Shown one piece after another: positions 24,595 through 34,176 of a DNA stretch of 34,406 nt (positions within the stretch are counted from its first letter, which is position 1; each line of letters begins with the position of its first letter). The notes below the pieces were generated by a model that saw nothing but the letters and a program-made list of their open reading frames with translations, was not told the DNA's origin and searched no databases. The stretch is from CAZFVY01 sp964522665 (GTDB taxonomy: Bacteria > Verrucomicrobiota > Verrucomicrobiia > Limisphaerales > CAZFVY01): positions 1 to 34,406 of the forward strand of contig CAZFVY010000081.1 in assembly GCA_964522665.1 (NCBI GenBank). The letters run 5' to 3'. The translations under genes and the position numbers were made by a program.

Positions 24595-25761
24595 ATGTCC
24601 AACCCCACACTCAATCGATTTGAACTGGCGACGCCCGCGCGCGTCATCTTTGGCGTTGGAACGCTCGGGGACGCGGGCACGTTGGCGCGTGAATACGGCC
24701 GCCGCGCGTTGGTGGTGACCGGGCCATCGCCCGGCCGCGCCGCGGCGCTCTTGGCATCGTTGACGGCGGCGGGAGTGGCGGCGGAGACGTTCTCGTTCGC
24801 CGGTGAACCGGCGACCCATCAGGTCGCCGCCGGCGCGGCCCGCGCGCGCGAGCAGGGATGCGACGTCGTGCTCGGATTTGGAGGCGGCAGCGCGATCGAC
24901 GCGGCCAAGGCCATCGCCGCCCTGGTGACGAACGGCGGCGACTTGCTTGATTACCTCGAGGTGATTGGCCGAGGCCAAACTCTGGCGCACGCCGCGGCGC
25001 CGTGCCTGGCGATCCCCACCACCGCCGGGGCCGGCGCCGAAGTCACCCGCAACGCGGTCCTTTTTTCGCCCGAGCATCGGGTCAAAGTGAGCCTGCGCAG
25101 CCTGAAATTGTTGCCACGAGTCGCCCTGGTGGACCCGGCGCTGACCCTTTCCTTGCCCAAAACGATCACCGCCAGCACGGGGTTGGACGCGTTGACGCAG
25201 TTGATCGAGCCGTTGGTCTCGCTGCGCGCGAATCCAATCACCGACGCGCTCTGCCGCGAGGGGATCGCGCGCGTGGTCCGGTCGCTGCGCGCGGCCTGGC
25301 AGGCGGGCGAAACGCTCGCCGCCCGCGAGGATATGTCGGTGGCCAGCCTCTGCGGAGGATTGGCGCTGGCCAACGCCGGTTTGGGCGCCGCGCATGGTTT
25401 TGCCGCGCCGCTCGGCGGCATGTTCCCAGCGCCGCACGGAGCCGTCTGCGCCGCGTTGCTGCCGCACGTCATGGCCGCCAACGCCCGCGCGCTCCGCCGC
25501 CAATCGGCCGGCGCCGTGGCGCGGTTGGACGAAGTGGCGCGGCTGCTCACCGGCTCCGAGCGCGCCGTGGCCGAGGATGGCGCCGCCTGGGTGAGCGAAC
25601 TGTGTAATGACCTGCAGATTCCCGGCCTGGGACGCTACGGCGTCACGCCGGGCGATATCCCCGACATCGTGGAAAAGGCGCAGGCCGCGAGCAGCATGAA
25701 GGCAAATCCGGTCGCGCTCTCGACCGAGGAGCTGCGCGACATTTTGGCGCGGGCGATTTAG
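24595..25761 (+). CDS. Iron-type (group III) alcohol dehydrogenase
   Basis: A 388-aa NAD(P)-dependent dehydrogenase. The nucleotide loop GFGGGSAID (94-102) and AIPTTAGAGAEVTRNAV (139-155) are clear, as is AAHGFAAPLGGMFPAPHGAV (266-284). Metal ligands expected in the family are Asp, His, His, His; here they align with Asp198, Gln202 (in LDALTQLIEP), His267 and His281, so the second ligand is Gln instead of His. The length suits the group. Substrates in the family range from short alcohols to phosphonates and aldehydes, so none is assigned. The start ATG at 24595 lacks a strong ribosome site. It is convergent with the next gene and stands alone. Confidence 0.9.
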   Translation: MSNPTLNRFELATPARVIFGVGTLGDAGTLAREYGRRALVVTGPSPGRAAALLASLTAAGVAAETFSFAGEPATHQVAAGAARAREQGCDVVLGFGGGSAIDAAKAIAALVTNGGDLLDYLEVIGRGQTLAHAAAPCLAIPTTAGAGAEVTRNAVLFSPEHRVKVSLRSLKLLPRVALVDPALTLSLPKTITASTGLDALTQLIEPLVSLRANPITDALCREGIARVVRSLRAAWQAGETLAAREDMSVASLCGGLALANAGLGAAHGFAAPLGGMFPAPHGAVCAALLPHVMAANARALRRQSAGAVARLDEVARLLTGSERAVAEDGAAWVSELCNDLQIPGLGRYGVTPGDIPDIVEKAQAASSMKANPVALSTEELRDILARAI

Positions 25762-25841
25762 GAGAAAGCGCGAATCGAAGCGACGTGGCGGACGACCGCG
25801 AGCTCGCCCGCCGCGCCGCGGATTGCGGGCGCCGCCGGAGG

Positions 25842-26411
25842 TTAATTCTCCCCGTTCCGGCCCACCACCGAGCGCTCCTCGGGCGCGGTTTCGGGCAGGA
25901 ACGGCACGCCGGGCGAAACCATGGGCTGGCCGCGCTCCCGCGCGGTCGCCGCGCGCGCCGTTCCCGCCGCGCCGCGAGACGGCGTCAAGAAATCCATCCC
26001 CGCGCGCCGGGCCAGGTCGCGCAGATAATCACGCGTCGGCGCCGGCGAGAATCCGGCCGGGTCGAACCCGCTGAACAGGGCCACCAGCGCGCCGGGTTGG
26101 TGGCGCCGGAGCGGTGGCCACGCTTGGAGCCACGCGTGCGCGGCGTCCGGAAGCTTCGACCCGGTCGTCCCCGCGACGATCACGACATCCGCGTCCGCGG
26201 CGGCCTTCGCCGCGACCTCGGCCACGCGCGGATCGCGGAGCGCATCGAATCCCCAGGACGACACCTTGAAGTCGATTTCGGACTTAAAACGGGACGTGGC
26301 GCGGTCAAAAACGCGAAGCGCGCGGGCGCCGGTCGCGACGTCCGCGTAAACCAGGACGATGGAACATGCCTCGGGATCCTCGAAGCTCAGGGGGTCAGTC
26401 GTCATTTTCAT
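25842..26411 (-). CDS. Uncharacterised 189-aa protein, possible flavodoxin-like fold
   Basis: I do not recognise a named function. The start at 26411 (MKMTTDPLSF) is preferred because AGAGAAAG lies upstream; 26405 also fits. The protein has a strand-like IVLVYADVATGARALRVFDR, then FKVSSWGFDALRDP, ADVVIVAGTTGSKLP and LVALFSGFDP, an alternating alpha/beta pattern reminiscent of receiver or flavodoxin-like folds. Similar sequences with a VYAD-x(4)-ARAL motif are, from memory, frequent in Verrucomicrobia. No catalytic site is obvious. Residues 125-189 are rich in Ala, Arg, Gly and Pro. It is convergent with the alcohol dehydrogenase and divergent from the erythromycin-esterase-like gene. A long open frame on the opposite strand (25785-26534) is considered a shadow. 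Confidence 0.65.
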   Translation of the reverse strand: MKMTTDPLSFEDPEACSIVLVYADVATGARALRVFDRATSRFKSEIDFKVSSWGFDALRDPRVAEVAAKAAADADVVIVAGTTGSKLPDAAHAWLQAWPPLRRHQPGALVALFSGFDPAGFSPAPTRDYLRDLARRAGMDFLTPSRGAAGTARAATARERGQPMVSPGVPFLPETAPEERSVVGRNGEN

Positions 26412-26628
26412 GCGCAACTTTCTCTTTCGCGGACAACCCCATTGCAAACCTTCCGCGCGCTATTGAAACTAGTACGCGGGCGTCAGGCAGACGTCACGCG
26501 TGTGATACGATCAATCTCGCTCCAACGTGCCTAGTTGCAAAGAAATGTTATTCACAGGTTATTCACCGGCGAGTCGGCGCGAGTTCGGCTTTTCGAGTCG
26601 GGCGGCCAGCGTCGTTGAGATTGAGGGA

Positions 26629-28095
26629 ATGCATTTTCAAGGTCCGGCTTCCGCGTTTTGTGGTCAATATTCATATGGAAGGCGGCGTTCAATCCTGAAA
26701 CAATCTTCATCGTCAGTGTGTCCTAACCAAGTGAACGCCGCCAGCAATCCATTTTCCTCGGGCCGAATCGTTACTTTAATTTTAGTCGGCGTCGTGCTCC
26801 TCGCGCGGCCGAGTTCGTCGTGCGCTCAGGATACTTCCGCCCGGGGCGATTTTATCGCTTGGGCCAAGACCAGCGCCCTGCCTATCGGCGCCATCGAGGG
26901 CGAGCTGAAGGACGACGATTTGCGACCTTTGGCGCGGAGCATTGGATCGGCTCGCGTGGTGGCCCTGGGTGAACCGAGCCATGGCATGCACGAACCGCCT
27001 GCCTTTCGCAACCGCCTCTTCCGGTTCCTGGTCGAGCAGACGGGCTTCACGGGCATGGCGACGGAAAGCAGCTTCACCGATTCGCGGGCCATCGCGGAGT
27101 TTATCGCGGGAAAATCGGAGGTCATCCCGCCCATCGGCCAGCTCCCGAGCGCGGAAAATCAGGAACTCCTGCTCTGGATCAGAGCCTATAACGCGGACGC
27201 GGGTCACCCTCATAAGCTGCGGTTTTATGGCATCGATATCGGCTTAAGCGGCCTGGGCAATTCCTACCCTTCGCCCGTCCCGATCCGCGCCGCGCTCGGT
27301 TATGCGGCTGACACCATGCCGAAAGCGGTCGCCACGCTAGGCGTGAAGCTGGAACCCTACTTGGCGCGACTGCCCGGGCCGGGTAACAAACCGCCCAGTT
27401 TTTCCACCGCCGAACACGATTCCCTTACCGGCCTGATTGAAGACCTGATCGGACTCTTGGAGCGCAATCGTCCGAAACTCGTCGCGGCCTCGTCGAAGTC
27501 GGCCTACGACTGGGCGCATCGCAACGCGATCATCGCGCGTCAGGCCGATCAGGTTTTTCGCGTCAGTCCCGCCGATGCTCGTCCTGGCCAAATTCCCCCG
27601 GAGGCCTGGAAAGCCGTGGAAGCCCGCGACACCGCGATGGCTGATAACGTGCTCTGGGCGTTGGATCAAGAAGGTCCAGCCGGGCGGCTTCTTATCGTCG
27701 CCCACAACGCGCATGTCAAAAGCGTTCCCACGCAAGGCGGCGTGTGGGACGTGTTTGCGCGCCCGCCGAACGCGGTGGGACAGTATCTGCGGGAATCACT
27801 CGGGCCGGAGCTCGTCATCATTGGCATGAGCGCGGGTCACACGATGCCCAGCGCGCCGACGGGCCACGAGCCGATCGAAAGTCTCGACGACGCCCTCGGA
27901 GCCGTGGGCGCCGCCCCATTCGTTCTCGACCTGCGAACGGTTGGCCCGCTCTTCCCCGCCGGCCAATGGCTGGCGGCGCCGAAGACGCTGATCGCAAACG
28001 GCGATTCATTTCTCACGCTGTCACCACGCCAGGCTTTCGACCTGATTTTCTATGTCGATAAAATGACTCCTCGGCGAGCGCCGGATCCCCGGTGA
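26629..28095 (+). CDS. Erythromycin-esterase-family protein, probably exported
   Basis: About 488 aa from ATG 26629 (GAGGGA just upstream); GTG codons at 26716 and 26731 would give a tighter signal peptide (RIVTLILVGVVLLARPSSSCAQ) and are equally possible. The Ere family core is clear: ALGEPSHGMHEPPAFRNRLF with Glu and His of the active site, QTGFTGMATESSFTDSRAI, and LLIVAHNAHVKS near the C-terminal half. The family includes macrolide-inactivating EreA/EreB, but many distant members have other esterase or unknown functions, and a Sec-exported form is unlike the cytoplasmic resistance enzymes. Resistance should not be assumed. The gene stands alone, divergent from the 189-aa protein. Confidence 0.85.
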   Translation: MHFQGPASAFCGQYSYGRRRSILKQSSSSVCPNQVNAASNPFSSGRIVTLILVGVVLLARPSSSCAQDTSARGDFIAWAKTSALPIGAIEGELKDDDLRPLARSIGSARVVALGEPSHGMHEPPAFRNRLFRFLVEQTGFTGMATESSFTDSRAIAEFIAGKSEVIPPIGQLPSAENQELLLWIRAYNADAGHPHKLRFYGIDIGLSGLGNSYPSPVPIRAALGYAADTMPKAVATLGVKLEPYLARLPGPGNKPPSFSTAEHDSLTGLIEDLIGLLERNRPKLVAASSKSAYDWAHRNAIIARQADQVFRVSPADARPGQIPPEAWKAVEARDTAMADNVLWALDQEGPAGRLLIVAHNAHVKSVPTQGGVWDVFARPPNAVGQYLRESLGPELVIIGMSAGHTMPSAPTGHEPIESLDDALGAVGAAPFVLDLRTVGPLFPAGQWLAAPKTLIANGDSFLTLSPRQAFDLIFYVDKMTPRRAPDPR

Positions 28096-28221
28096 CAACG
28101 GCCCAAACGGCGCCGCGTTTTCGGTCCAGGTTTGATCCGGCCGCGGCGATTCTGACGCTTCTGGAGGCGCCGGCGTAGTCCAGCGAGTCAAATCCGGCGA
28201 AGCAACGAACGATTGGTGGCG

Positions 28222-28818
28222 CTACTCATCATCCAATCCCTTTCCCCGGAGAATTCGGGGGAGGCATTTCTCAACCCTGGACGCCCGGGTTTTGGATTGT
28301 TTGGCGCCGGAAAAATAAAGGAGGTACCCTTTTTGCCGTCCCGGCGTCAACGCGCCAAAGGCGGCTTTCAAGGCGGGGCTTTCCGCCAATTTGTCCTGGA
28401 ATTCCTGAGGCATGGCGAATTCCGTCACCTTTTTATATCGCACTTTCAAACCGGCCTTTTCCGCCGCGATGGCTTCGCGGATATAGGCTTTCACGACGGG
28501 TTCCAATGCAACGATGGCCGGAAGGGAGGCGAACTTGATCCAGCGCCCCGCCTGGGTATTTTCAGTGGGGCTGATTAAGATTTGATTGGGATCGCGGAGC
28601 AAGGCTCCCTTGCAAAACATGAGCGCGCAGCTTTCTTTTAACGCGATGATGATGACTATGTTACTCCCCCGAAACGCGTAGCACGGTTTACCCCACTTCA
28701 AGTCTTCGGTCAGTTGACAGTCAAGCAGGACCGTTCTCAATTTCGCCATCTCATCCCGCCACTTGGTGGCTTTTTGTAAGTACCGGTCAACCTTGGGGTT
28801 CATTCTATTGGTGGACAT
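28222..28818 (-). CDS. YdeI/OmpD-associated, DUF1801-type protein
   Basis: A 198-aa cytoplasmic protein. Residues about 8-120 show the DUF1801 pattern (VDRYLQKATKWRDEMAKLR, ELKWGKPCYAFRG-like DLKWGKPCYAF, IALKESCALMFCKG). Residues about 135-198 match the YdeI/OmdA tail (MPQEFQDKLAESPALKAAFG, LTPGRQKGYLLYFSGAKQSK, TRASRVEKCLPRIL). The biochemical role is not known; related fold members bind iron or small molecules. It begins 6 bp after the SRPBCC stop and is the last gene of the ArsR cassette, so it should be co-regulated. Confidence 0.88.
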   Translation of the reverse strand: MSTNRMNPKVDRYLQKATKWRDEMAKLRTVLLDCQLTEDLKWGKPCYAFRGSNIVIIIALKESCALMFCKGALLRDPNQILISPTENTQAGRWIKFASLPAIVALEPVVKAYIREAIAAEKAGLKVRYKKVTEFAMPQEFQDKLAESPALKAAFGALTPGRQKGYLLYFSGAKQSKTRASRVEKCLPRILRGKGLDDE

Positions 28819-28824
28819 AGTATG

Positions 28825-29289
28825 TTATTTTAACTTGCCGGCGACCGCCTGCAATCGGTTATGCGCCATATTGATGCCTTGAGCCATGCCGATCTTCAGT
28901 ACCTGGTCCCGGTGCGCGACGGACTTATAGACGACGTGGATGGTGAGTTTACTGGCGTCGTCGGAGAGCGCTTGGAACTCCAGGAACTCAAGTTGGACCC
29001 CAAACGGCGTATTCTCCATTTCAAATGTCCGCGTGATTCGCTGGTTCGGGAGAAACTCATGGATCACCCCATTAAATCGATATTTGTTTCCTTTTGGGTC
29101 GGTGGTCTCAAACTGGTAACTGCCGTGTTTTTTGCTTTCGAGTTTGAGCGCCTTGGTTCCCATCCATTGCTCGACCAGGCCTGGCTCGACGTGCGCCTTG
29201 AAAAGTAATTCCAGCGGCAAGTCAAACTCCCTGGTTATCTGTAGTTCTTGTTTGCCGTCCTCGGCGCTGACTTGGGTTTTGCGTTCCAT
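28825..29289 (-). CDS. SRPBCC / AHSA1-like protein
   Basis: A 154-aa START/Bet v1-fold protein of the activator-of-Hsp90-like group. ITREFDLPLELLFKAHVEPG opens the domain, then VEQWMGTKALKLESKKHGSY, a RFNGVIHEFLPNQRITRTFE stretch and C-terminal HRDQVLKIGMAQGINMAHNR. These proteins have a hydrophobic cavity for small ligands; the bound molecule is unknown. It follows the ArsR gene by 5 bp and precedes the YdeI gene by 6 bp, an arrangement known in many bacteria. Confidence 0.93.
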   Translation of the reverse strand: MERKTQVSAEDGKQELQITREFDLPLELLFKAHVEPGLVEQWMGTKALKLESKKHGSYQFETTDPKGNKYRFNGVIHEFLPNQRITRTFEMENTPFGVQLEFLEFQALSDDASKLTIHVVYKSVAHRDQVLKIGMAQGINMAHNRLQAVAGKLK

Positions 29290-29294
29290 AGTAT

Positions 29295-29618
29295 CTATCG
29301 CTTTGGTTTGTATTGTTTCATGATGGCTTCCAGTTTATTGAACCGGTCGTCCCACAGTTTGCGGAACGGCTCGATAAAATCGGCCACCTCGTTCATGCGT
29401 TTGGCGTTGATGTGATAGTAGATTTCCCGGCCGTTTTGCGCGGCTTTGAGCAATTCACACTCGGTGAGGATTTGAATGTGCTTGGAAATGGTCTGCCGGG
29501 AGGATGTGAAATTGTCGGCGATGGCTCCCGGCGTCAACGCCTGCGCCGCCAGCAAGGTGAGGATGGCCCGCCGCGTCGGGTCGGCAATCGCCTGAAAAAC
29601 GTCTCGTCTCGATTCCAT
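29295..29618 (-). CDS. ArsR-family transcriptional regulator
   Basis: A 107-aa winged-helix repressor. The ATG at 29618 (MESRRDVFQAIADPTRRAIL) fits the family start; seven extra residues upstream are not conserved. The recognition helix lies in NFTSSRQTISKHIQILTECE, followed by the wing NGREIYYHINAKRMNEVADF. It lacks the CVC metal-binding motif of arsenic sensors, so the inducer is probably organic or unknown. As first gene of the cassette it likely represses itself and the two downstream genes; no operator was found by eye. Confidence 0.92.
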   Translation of the reverse strand: MESRRDVFQAIADPTRRAILTLLAAQALTPGAIADNFTSSRQTISKHIQILTECELLKAAQNGREIYYHINAKRMNEVADFIEPFRKLWDDRFNKLEAIMKQYKPKR

Positions 29619-29757
29619 TGCGCAGTTATCTGGCTGCAAATGTATGCGCAGCCAAGTGACTGCGCAAGTTTTTTTTTGCGCGGATTCTATGGACGGGCAT
29701 GAGCCGGCTTCCGCGGCGGGACTTCTGAATTCAGGCCTACGTTTCCGACGATTCGCC

Positions 29758-29845
29758 CCGTCCCTTAGGGACGACCGAGAGTAGCTCGGCGTTTCAACGC
29801 CGAGTTCAAGGCGGTGTGATCAAAAGTCCCGGTAGGGACGGCTGA
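29758..29845 (-). repeat. Dispersed palindromic repeat, family A (inverted copy)
   Basis: Nearly the reverse complement of 12986-13071: GTCCCTTAGGGAC, GACCGAGAGTAGCTCGGCG, TTTCAACGCCGAGTTC, then AGTCCCGGTAGGGACGGCTG. It lies 139 bp upstream of the ArsR start, in the gene-free stretch 29619-30521. Confidence 0.75.
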
Positions 29846-29928
29846 GGTTGAGCTTCGTTGGGTGGGTGGCACGTGGGCGTCCAACGGCGGCGCGGTTGTG
29901 GATTTTCGGTCGGGCGAGCTTGGACCAA

Positions 29929-30027
29929 GGGCAAAACCCTTGCAGGGTTTGTTCGACTTTTGGTTGTCCACCCCGGGTAGCGCGGAGCGCGCAACCCGGG
30001 GCTTTAGGACGGAATCCTTTCAGGATT
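29929..30027 (-). repeat. Dispersed repeat, family B (inverted copy)
   Basis: Reverse complement of 8213-8312 in block order: GGGCAAAACCCTTGCAGGGT, a spacer, CCCCGGGTAGCGCGGAGCGC, GCAACCCGGGGCTTTAGGAC and the hairpin GAATCCTTTCAGGATTC (30012-30028). The stems are conserved while loops vary. Confidence 0.65.
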
Positions 30028-30144
30028 CGTGGATCAGACCATACCGACCCAAAACGTCAACGACTCCAAGTTACGCCGCGCCCTCTTTTCTCCTCCGCAG
30101 CCGATCCTCGCCGGTGTCTTTTATCCATGAGTCAACGCGGCGGC

Positions 30145-30320
30145 GGCGGGCGCAACCTCGAGTTGTTGCAGGATCGAATGAGCGGTGAGCAACCGCGTTC
30201 CGAGTGGTGGGGCCGCCGCGCTGCGGCGGAACGCTCGCGCTAGTGTGCGCGGGCGGTTTCGGATGACATACGCTTCCAAAACCATCGACGAATCGTCAAC
30301 GAGTCGAAGTTGCGCCCGCC
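30145..30320. repeat. Possible small inverted-repeat element before hisF
   Basis: The left arm at 30145-30176 (GGCGGGCGCAACCTCGAGTT...) and the right arm at 30289-30320, inverted, agree at roughly 25 of 32 positions. A third, direct copy of the right arm core (GTCAACGACTCCAAGTTACG) lies at 30056-30075. No gene is found inside. It could be a MITE-like element or a cluster of binding sites; low confidence. Confidence 0.35.
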
Positions 30321-30521
30321 CGCGGCGCCGCCGCGCCACAAAACTTGTCAATTCCGCCCGCGGCTATATGCTGGCGGGGTGCAGTGGACGTCATCATCGT
30401 TCGGTTCGGCTGGCTCGCGGCTGGCGTTGTGGTTTAACCACGGCGGCCGCGCGCTTTGGCGACGCTCCACCGCGGACTTGCGCCACGCCGGAGCAGTCAT
30501 TCAATAATCGCCTCATTTCAC

Positions 30522-31295
30522 GTGCTCGCTAAAAGGGTCATACCTTGTCTCGATGTCCACGACGGCCACGTCACGCGCGGCGTCCAATTCGGCAAAGCCG
30601 AGGCGGGCGAGTTGCGCAACGTCGGCGATCCCGTCGAGCTGGCGCTGCGTTATAACGCGCAGGGCGCCGACGAAATGGTGTTTTTTGACATCACCGCCAG
30701 CGCGCACGGCCGGGCCAGCATGATCTCGGTCATCGAACGCGTGGCCGACCAATGTTTTATGCCGTTGACCGTCGGCGGCGGCATCCGCACGGTCGAAGAA
30801 ATGAACGCCATGCTCAAGGCGGGCGCGGACAAGACGAGCATCAATTCCTCCGCGCTGGCGACGCCGGACCTGATTCGCGCGGGCGCGGAAAAATTCGGCA
30901 GCCAATGCATCGTCGTCTCAATTGACGCCAAGCGGACCGGGCCGAATCGCTGGGAAGTGTTCTCGCATGGCGGCCGGAAGCCGACCGGCCTCGAGGCCGT
31001 CGAGTGGGCGCAGCGGGCCGTCAGCCTGGGCGCCGGCGAAATCGTGCTGAACAGCATCGACGCCGACGGCACCAAGGCGGGTTACGACCTGGAGATCACG
31101 CGAGCGGTGAGCGAAGCGGTCGGCGTGCCGGTGGTGGCGAGCGGCGGCGCGGGCAAGCTCGAACATCTCGCCGAGGTGTTGCTCGCGGGCAAAGCCGACG
31201 CGGTGCTGGCGGCGAGCATTTTTCACTACGGCGAATGCACCGTCCGCGAGGTGAAGGAATTTCTCGCGGCGCGCGGAATCGCGGTCCGATTATGA
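30522..31295 (+). CDS. hisF: Imidazole glycerol phosphate synthase, cyclase subunit
   Basis: A 257-aa TIM barrel that, with HisH, converts PRFAR and ammonia to imidazole glycerol phosphate and AICAR in histidine synthesis. The GTG at 30522 is chosen because LAKRVIPCLDVHDGHVTRGV is the canonical N-terminus, carrying the first catalytic Asp in PCLDV; longer readings are not conserved. The FFDITAS segment, TVGGGIRTVEEMNAML, NSIDADGTKAGYDLE (second catalytic Asp) and PVVASGGAGKLEHLAEVL phosphate loop are all present. Its stop overlaps the next start (ATGA). hisH and hisA are not in the window. Confidence 0.96.
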   Translation: MLAKRVIPCLDVHDGHVTRGVQFGKAEAGELRNVGDPVELALRYNAQGADEMVFFDITASAHGRASMISVIERVADQCFMPLTVGGGIRTVEEMNAMLKAGADKTSINSSALATPDLIRAGAEKFGSQCIVVSIDAKRTGPNRWEVFSHGGRKPTGLEAVEWAQRAVSLGAGEIVLNSIDADGTKAGYDLEITRAVSEAVGVPVVASGGAGKLEHLAEVLLAGKADAVLAASIFHYGECTVREVKEFLAARGIAVRL

Positions 31296-31648
31296 ACACG
31301 CTAATGTCGAGCCGGCTCACGCCGATCCTGTTGCTCACGGCCTCGAACGTCTTCATGACGTTCGCCTGGTACGGCCATTTGAAATTCAAGGAAGCTCCGT
31401 TGGGGAAGGTTATGCTCGCGAGTTGGGGCATCGCCTTTTTCGAGTATCTGCTCATGGTGCCGGCGAACCGCTGGGGCAGCGCGAACTTTTCCACGCCGCA
31501 ACTCAAGATCATCCAGGAGGTCATCACGCTCACGGTTTTCAGCGGCTTTGCGGTTTTCTACCTGGGCGAGCGCCTGAGGTGGAACCATCTGGCGGCTTTC
31601 CTTTGCATTCTCGGCGCCGTCGCCTTTACATTCATTCCGAAAAACTGA
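31292..31648 (+). CDS. DUF486 (DMT-like) small membrane protein
   Basis: A 118-aa integral membrane protein with four predicted helices: ILLLTASNVFMTFAWYGHL, VMLASWGIAFFEYLLMVPAN, a segment around EVITLTVFSGFAVFYLGERL, and HLAAFLCILGAVAFTFIP. The pattern (FMTFAWYGHLK, NRWGS, FSTPQLKIIQE, F-L-GE-LRWNHL) is that of the DUF486 family, related to small drug/metabolite transporters. The ATG at 31292 shares bases with the hisF stop, so translation is coupled; ATG 31304 would also work. No substrate is known, and its place between hisF and hisI is not explained. Confidence 0.9.
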   Translation: MNTLMSSRLTPILLLTASNVFMTFAWYGHLKFKEAPLGKVMLASWGIAFFEYLLMVPANRWGSANFSTPQLKIIQEVITLTVFSGFAVFYLGERLRWNHLAAFLCILGAVAFTFIPKN

Positions 31649-31653
31649 ATCGC

Positions 31654-32013
31654 GTGAGCTTTTACGATCAACTCAAATTCAACGCGGACGGCTTGATCCC
31701 CGCGATCATCCAGGAGCAATCCACCGGGCGCGTGCTGATGCTGGCCTGGATGAACCGCGAGTCGCTCGCGCAGACGGTCGCCACGGGCCGGACGGTTTTC
31801 TGGAGCCGTTCGCGCCAGAAATTCTGGATCAAGGGCGAGACCAGCGGGCACACGCAGACCGTCAAGGAAGTCACCTTCGATTGTGACGGCGACACGCTGC
31901 TGATCAAGGTTGAGCAGGTGGGCGCCGCCTGTCATGAAGGTTACAAATCGTGCTTCTTCCGCTCCGTGGAAGGGACCGCCGGCGAATTTCGCCTGAACGA
32001 CAAGCCGTTGTGA
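31654..32013 (+). CDS. hisI: Phosphoribosyl-AMP cyclohydrolase
   Basis: A 119-aa enzyme that opens the adenine ring of phosphoribosyl-AMP, the third step of histidine synthesis. GTG 31654 is the likely start, 5 bp after the DUF486 stop. The family signature is complete: VLMLAWMNRESL, TVFWSRSRQKFWIKGETSGH, FDCDGDTLLIKV with the three Asp residues for Mg, and QVGAACHEGYKSCFFR with the zinc cysteines. It lacks the HisE pyrophosphohydrolase domain found in fused HisIE, so a separate hisE is expected elsewhere. Confidence 0.96.
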   Translation: MSFYDQLKFNADGLIPAIIQEQSTGRVLMLAWMNRESLAQTVATGRTVFWSRSRQKFWIKGETSGHTQTVKEVTFDCDGDTLLIKVEQVGAACHEGYKSCFFRSVEGTAGEFRLNDKPL

Positions 32014-32095
32014 ACACTCCCGCCGCCGCCGCCTCGCCGGACCGCCGCCCCCCGCGCCGCGCCCGGTTCGCGCGCGCCGCCTGACCGGGCCGCCC

Positions 32096-32640
32096 ATGGA
32101 AGACTCCGTCCCCATCGGCAGCTTCACTTACGGCGTCATGCTGGCGCTCCTGCTTTTTGGGCGCGGGATGGATTTGTTGAGCACCTGGGTCGCCACGCCG
32201 AACCTCGCCCTCGAGGCGAATCCGATCGCGAAAAAGCTCGGCTGGAAATGGGGCGTGATCGTGAACCTCGGGATGTGCGGATATTTCGCCACCTGGCCGC
32301 TGCCGGCGATCGTCATCGCGACCACCAGCGTCCTGGTCGCCGCGCGCAATCTCCAGACCGCGTGGCTCGCGCGCGCCCTCGGCGAGCTCGCGTACCGTTC
32401 CTGGATCAGCGCGCGCTTCGCGCAAACCCGGTGGGGCCTGTATCTCTTCTGCGTCTGGGGCCAGGCGTTGTTGACCGCCGCGGTGGGCGGGGCGCTCATG
32501 TTTTTCTGTCCATTGCAATTGGTGCCCTTCGCCGTCGGCATGGGAATCGTGACCTACGCCGCGGCGGTGGCTTTTTACACCGTGCTCGCGGCCTGGCGCT
32601 CCCGCCGGACCCTGGCCGCGATGGCTTATTCGGAGCATCT

Positions 32641-32644
<4 letters not shown>
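32096..32644 (+). CDS. Uncharacterised polytopic membrane protein
   Basis: A 182-aa protein with about four hydrophobic segments (YGVMLALLLFGRGMDLLSTW, GVIVNLGMCGYFATWPLPAI and following, GQALLTAAVGGALMFFCP, VPFAVGMGIVTYAAAVAFYT). The N-terminal D-x-x-S-T-W... L-E-A-N-P pattern resembles the DUF5658-like group, but I cannot assign it firmly. The stop overlaps the trpE start (ATGA), so the two are translationally coupled. Gap to hisI is 82 bp of very GC-rich sequence. Function unknown. Confidence 0.8.

Positions 32645-34176
<1,532 letters not shown>

Noticed and set aside
25785..26534. 249-codon plus-strand open frame
   Set aside because: It is the antisense shadow of the 189-aa protein and is rich in Arg and Ala without any motif.
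26548..26567. Two TTATTCAC-type strings resembling DnaA boxes before the Ere-like gene
   Set aside because: Only one is a permitted DnaA box variant, there is no AT-rich unwinding region, and the spacing may be chance.
26629..28095. Macrolide resistance gene
   Set aside because: Family membership is clear but the probable signal peptide and lack of resistance context argue against assuming EreA/EreB function.
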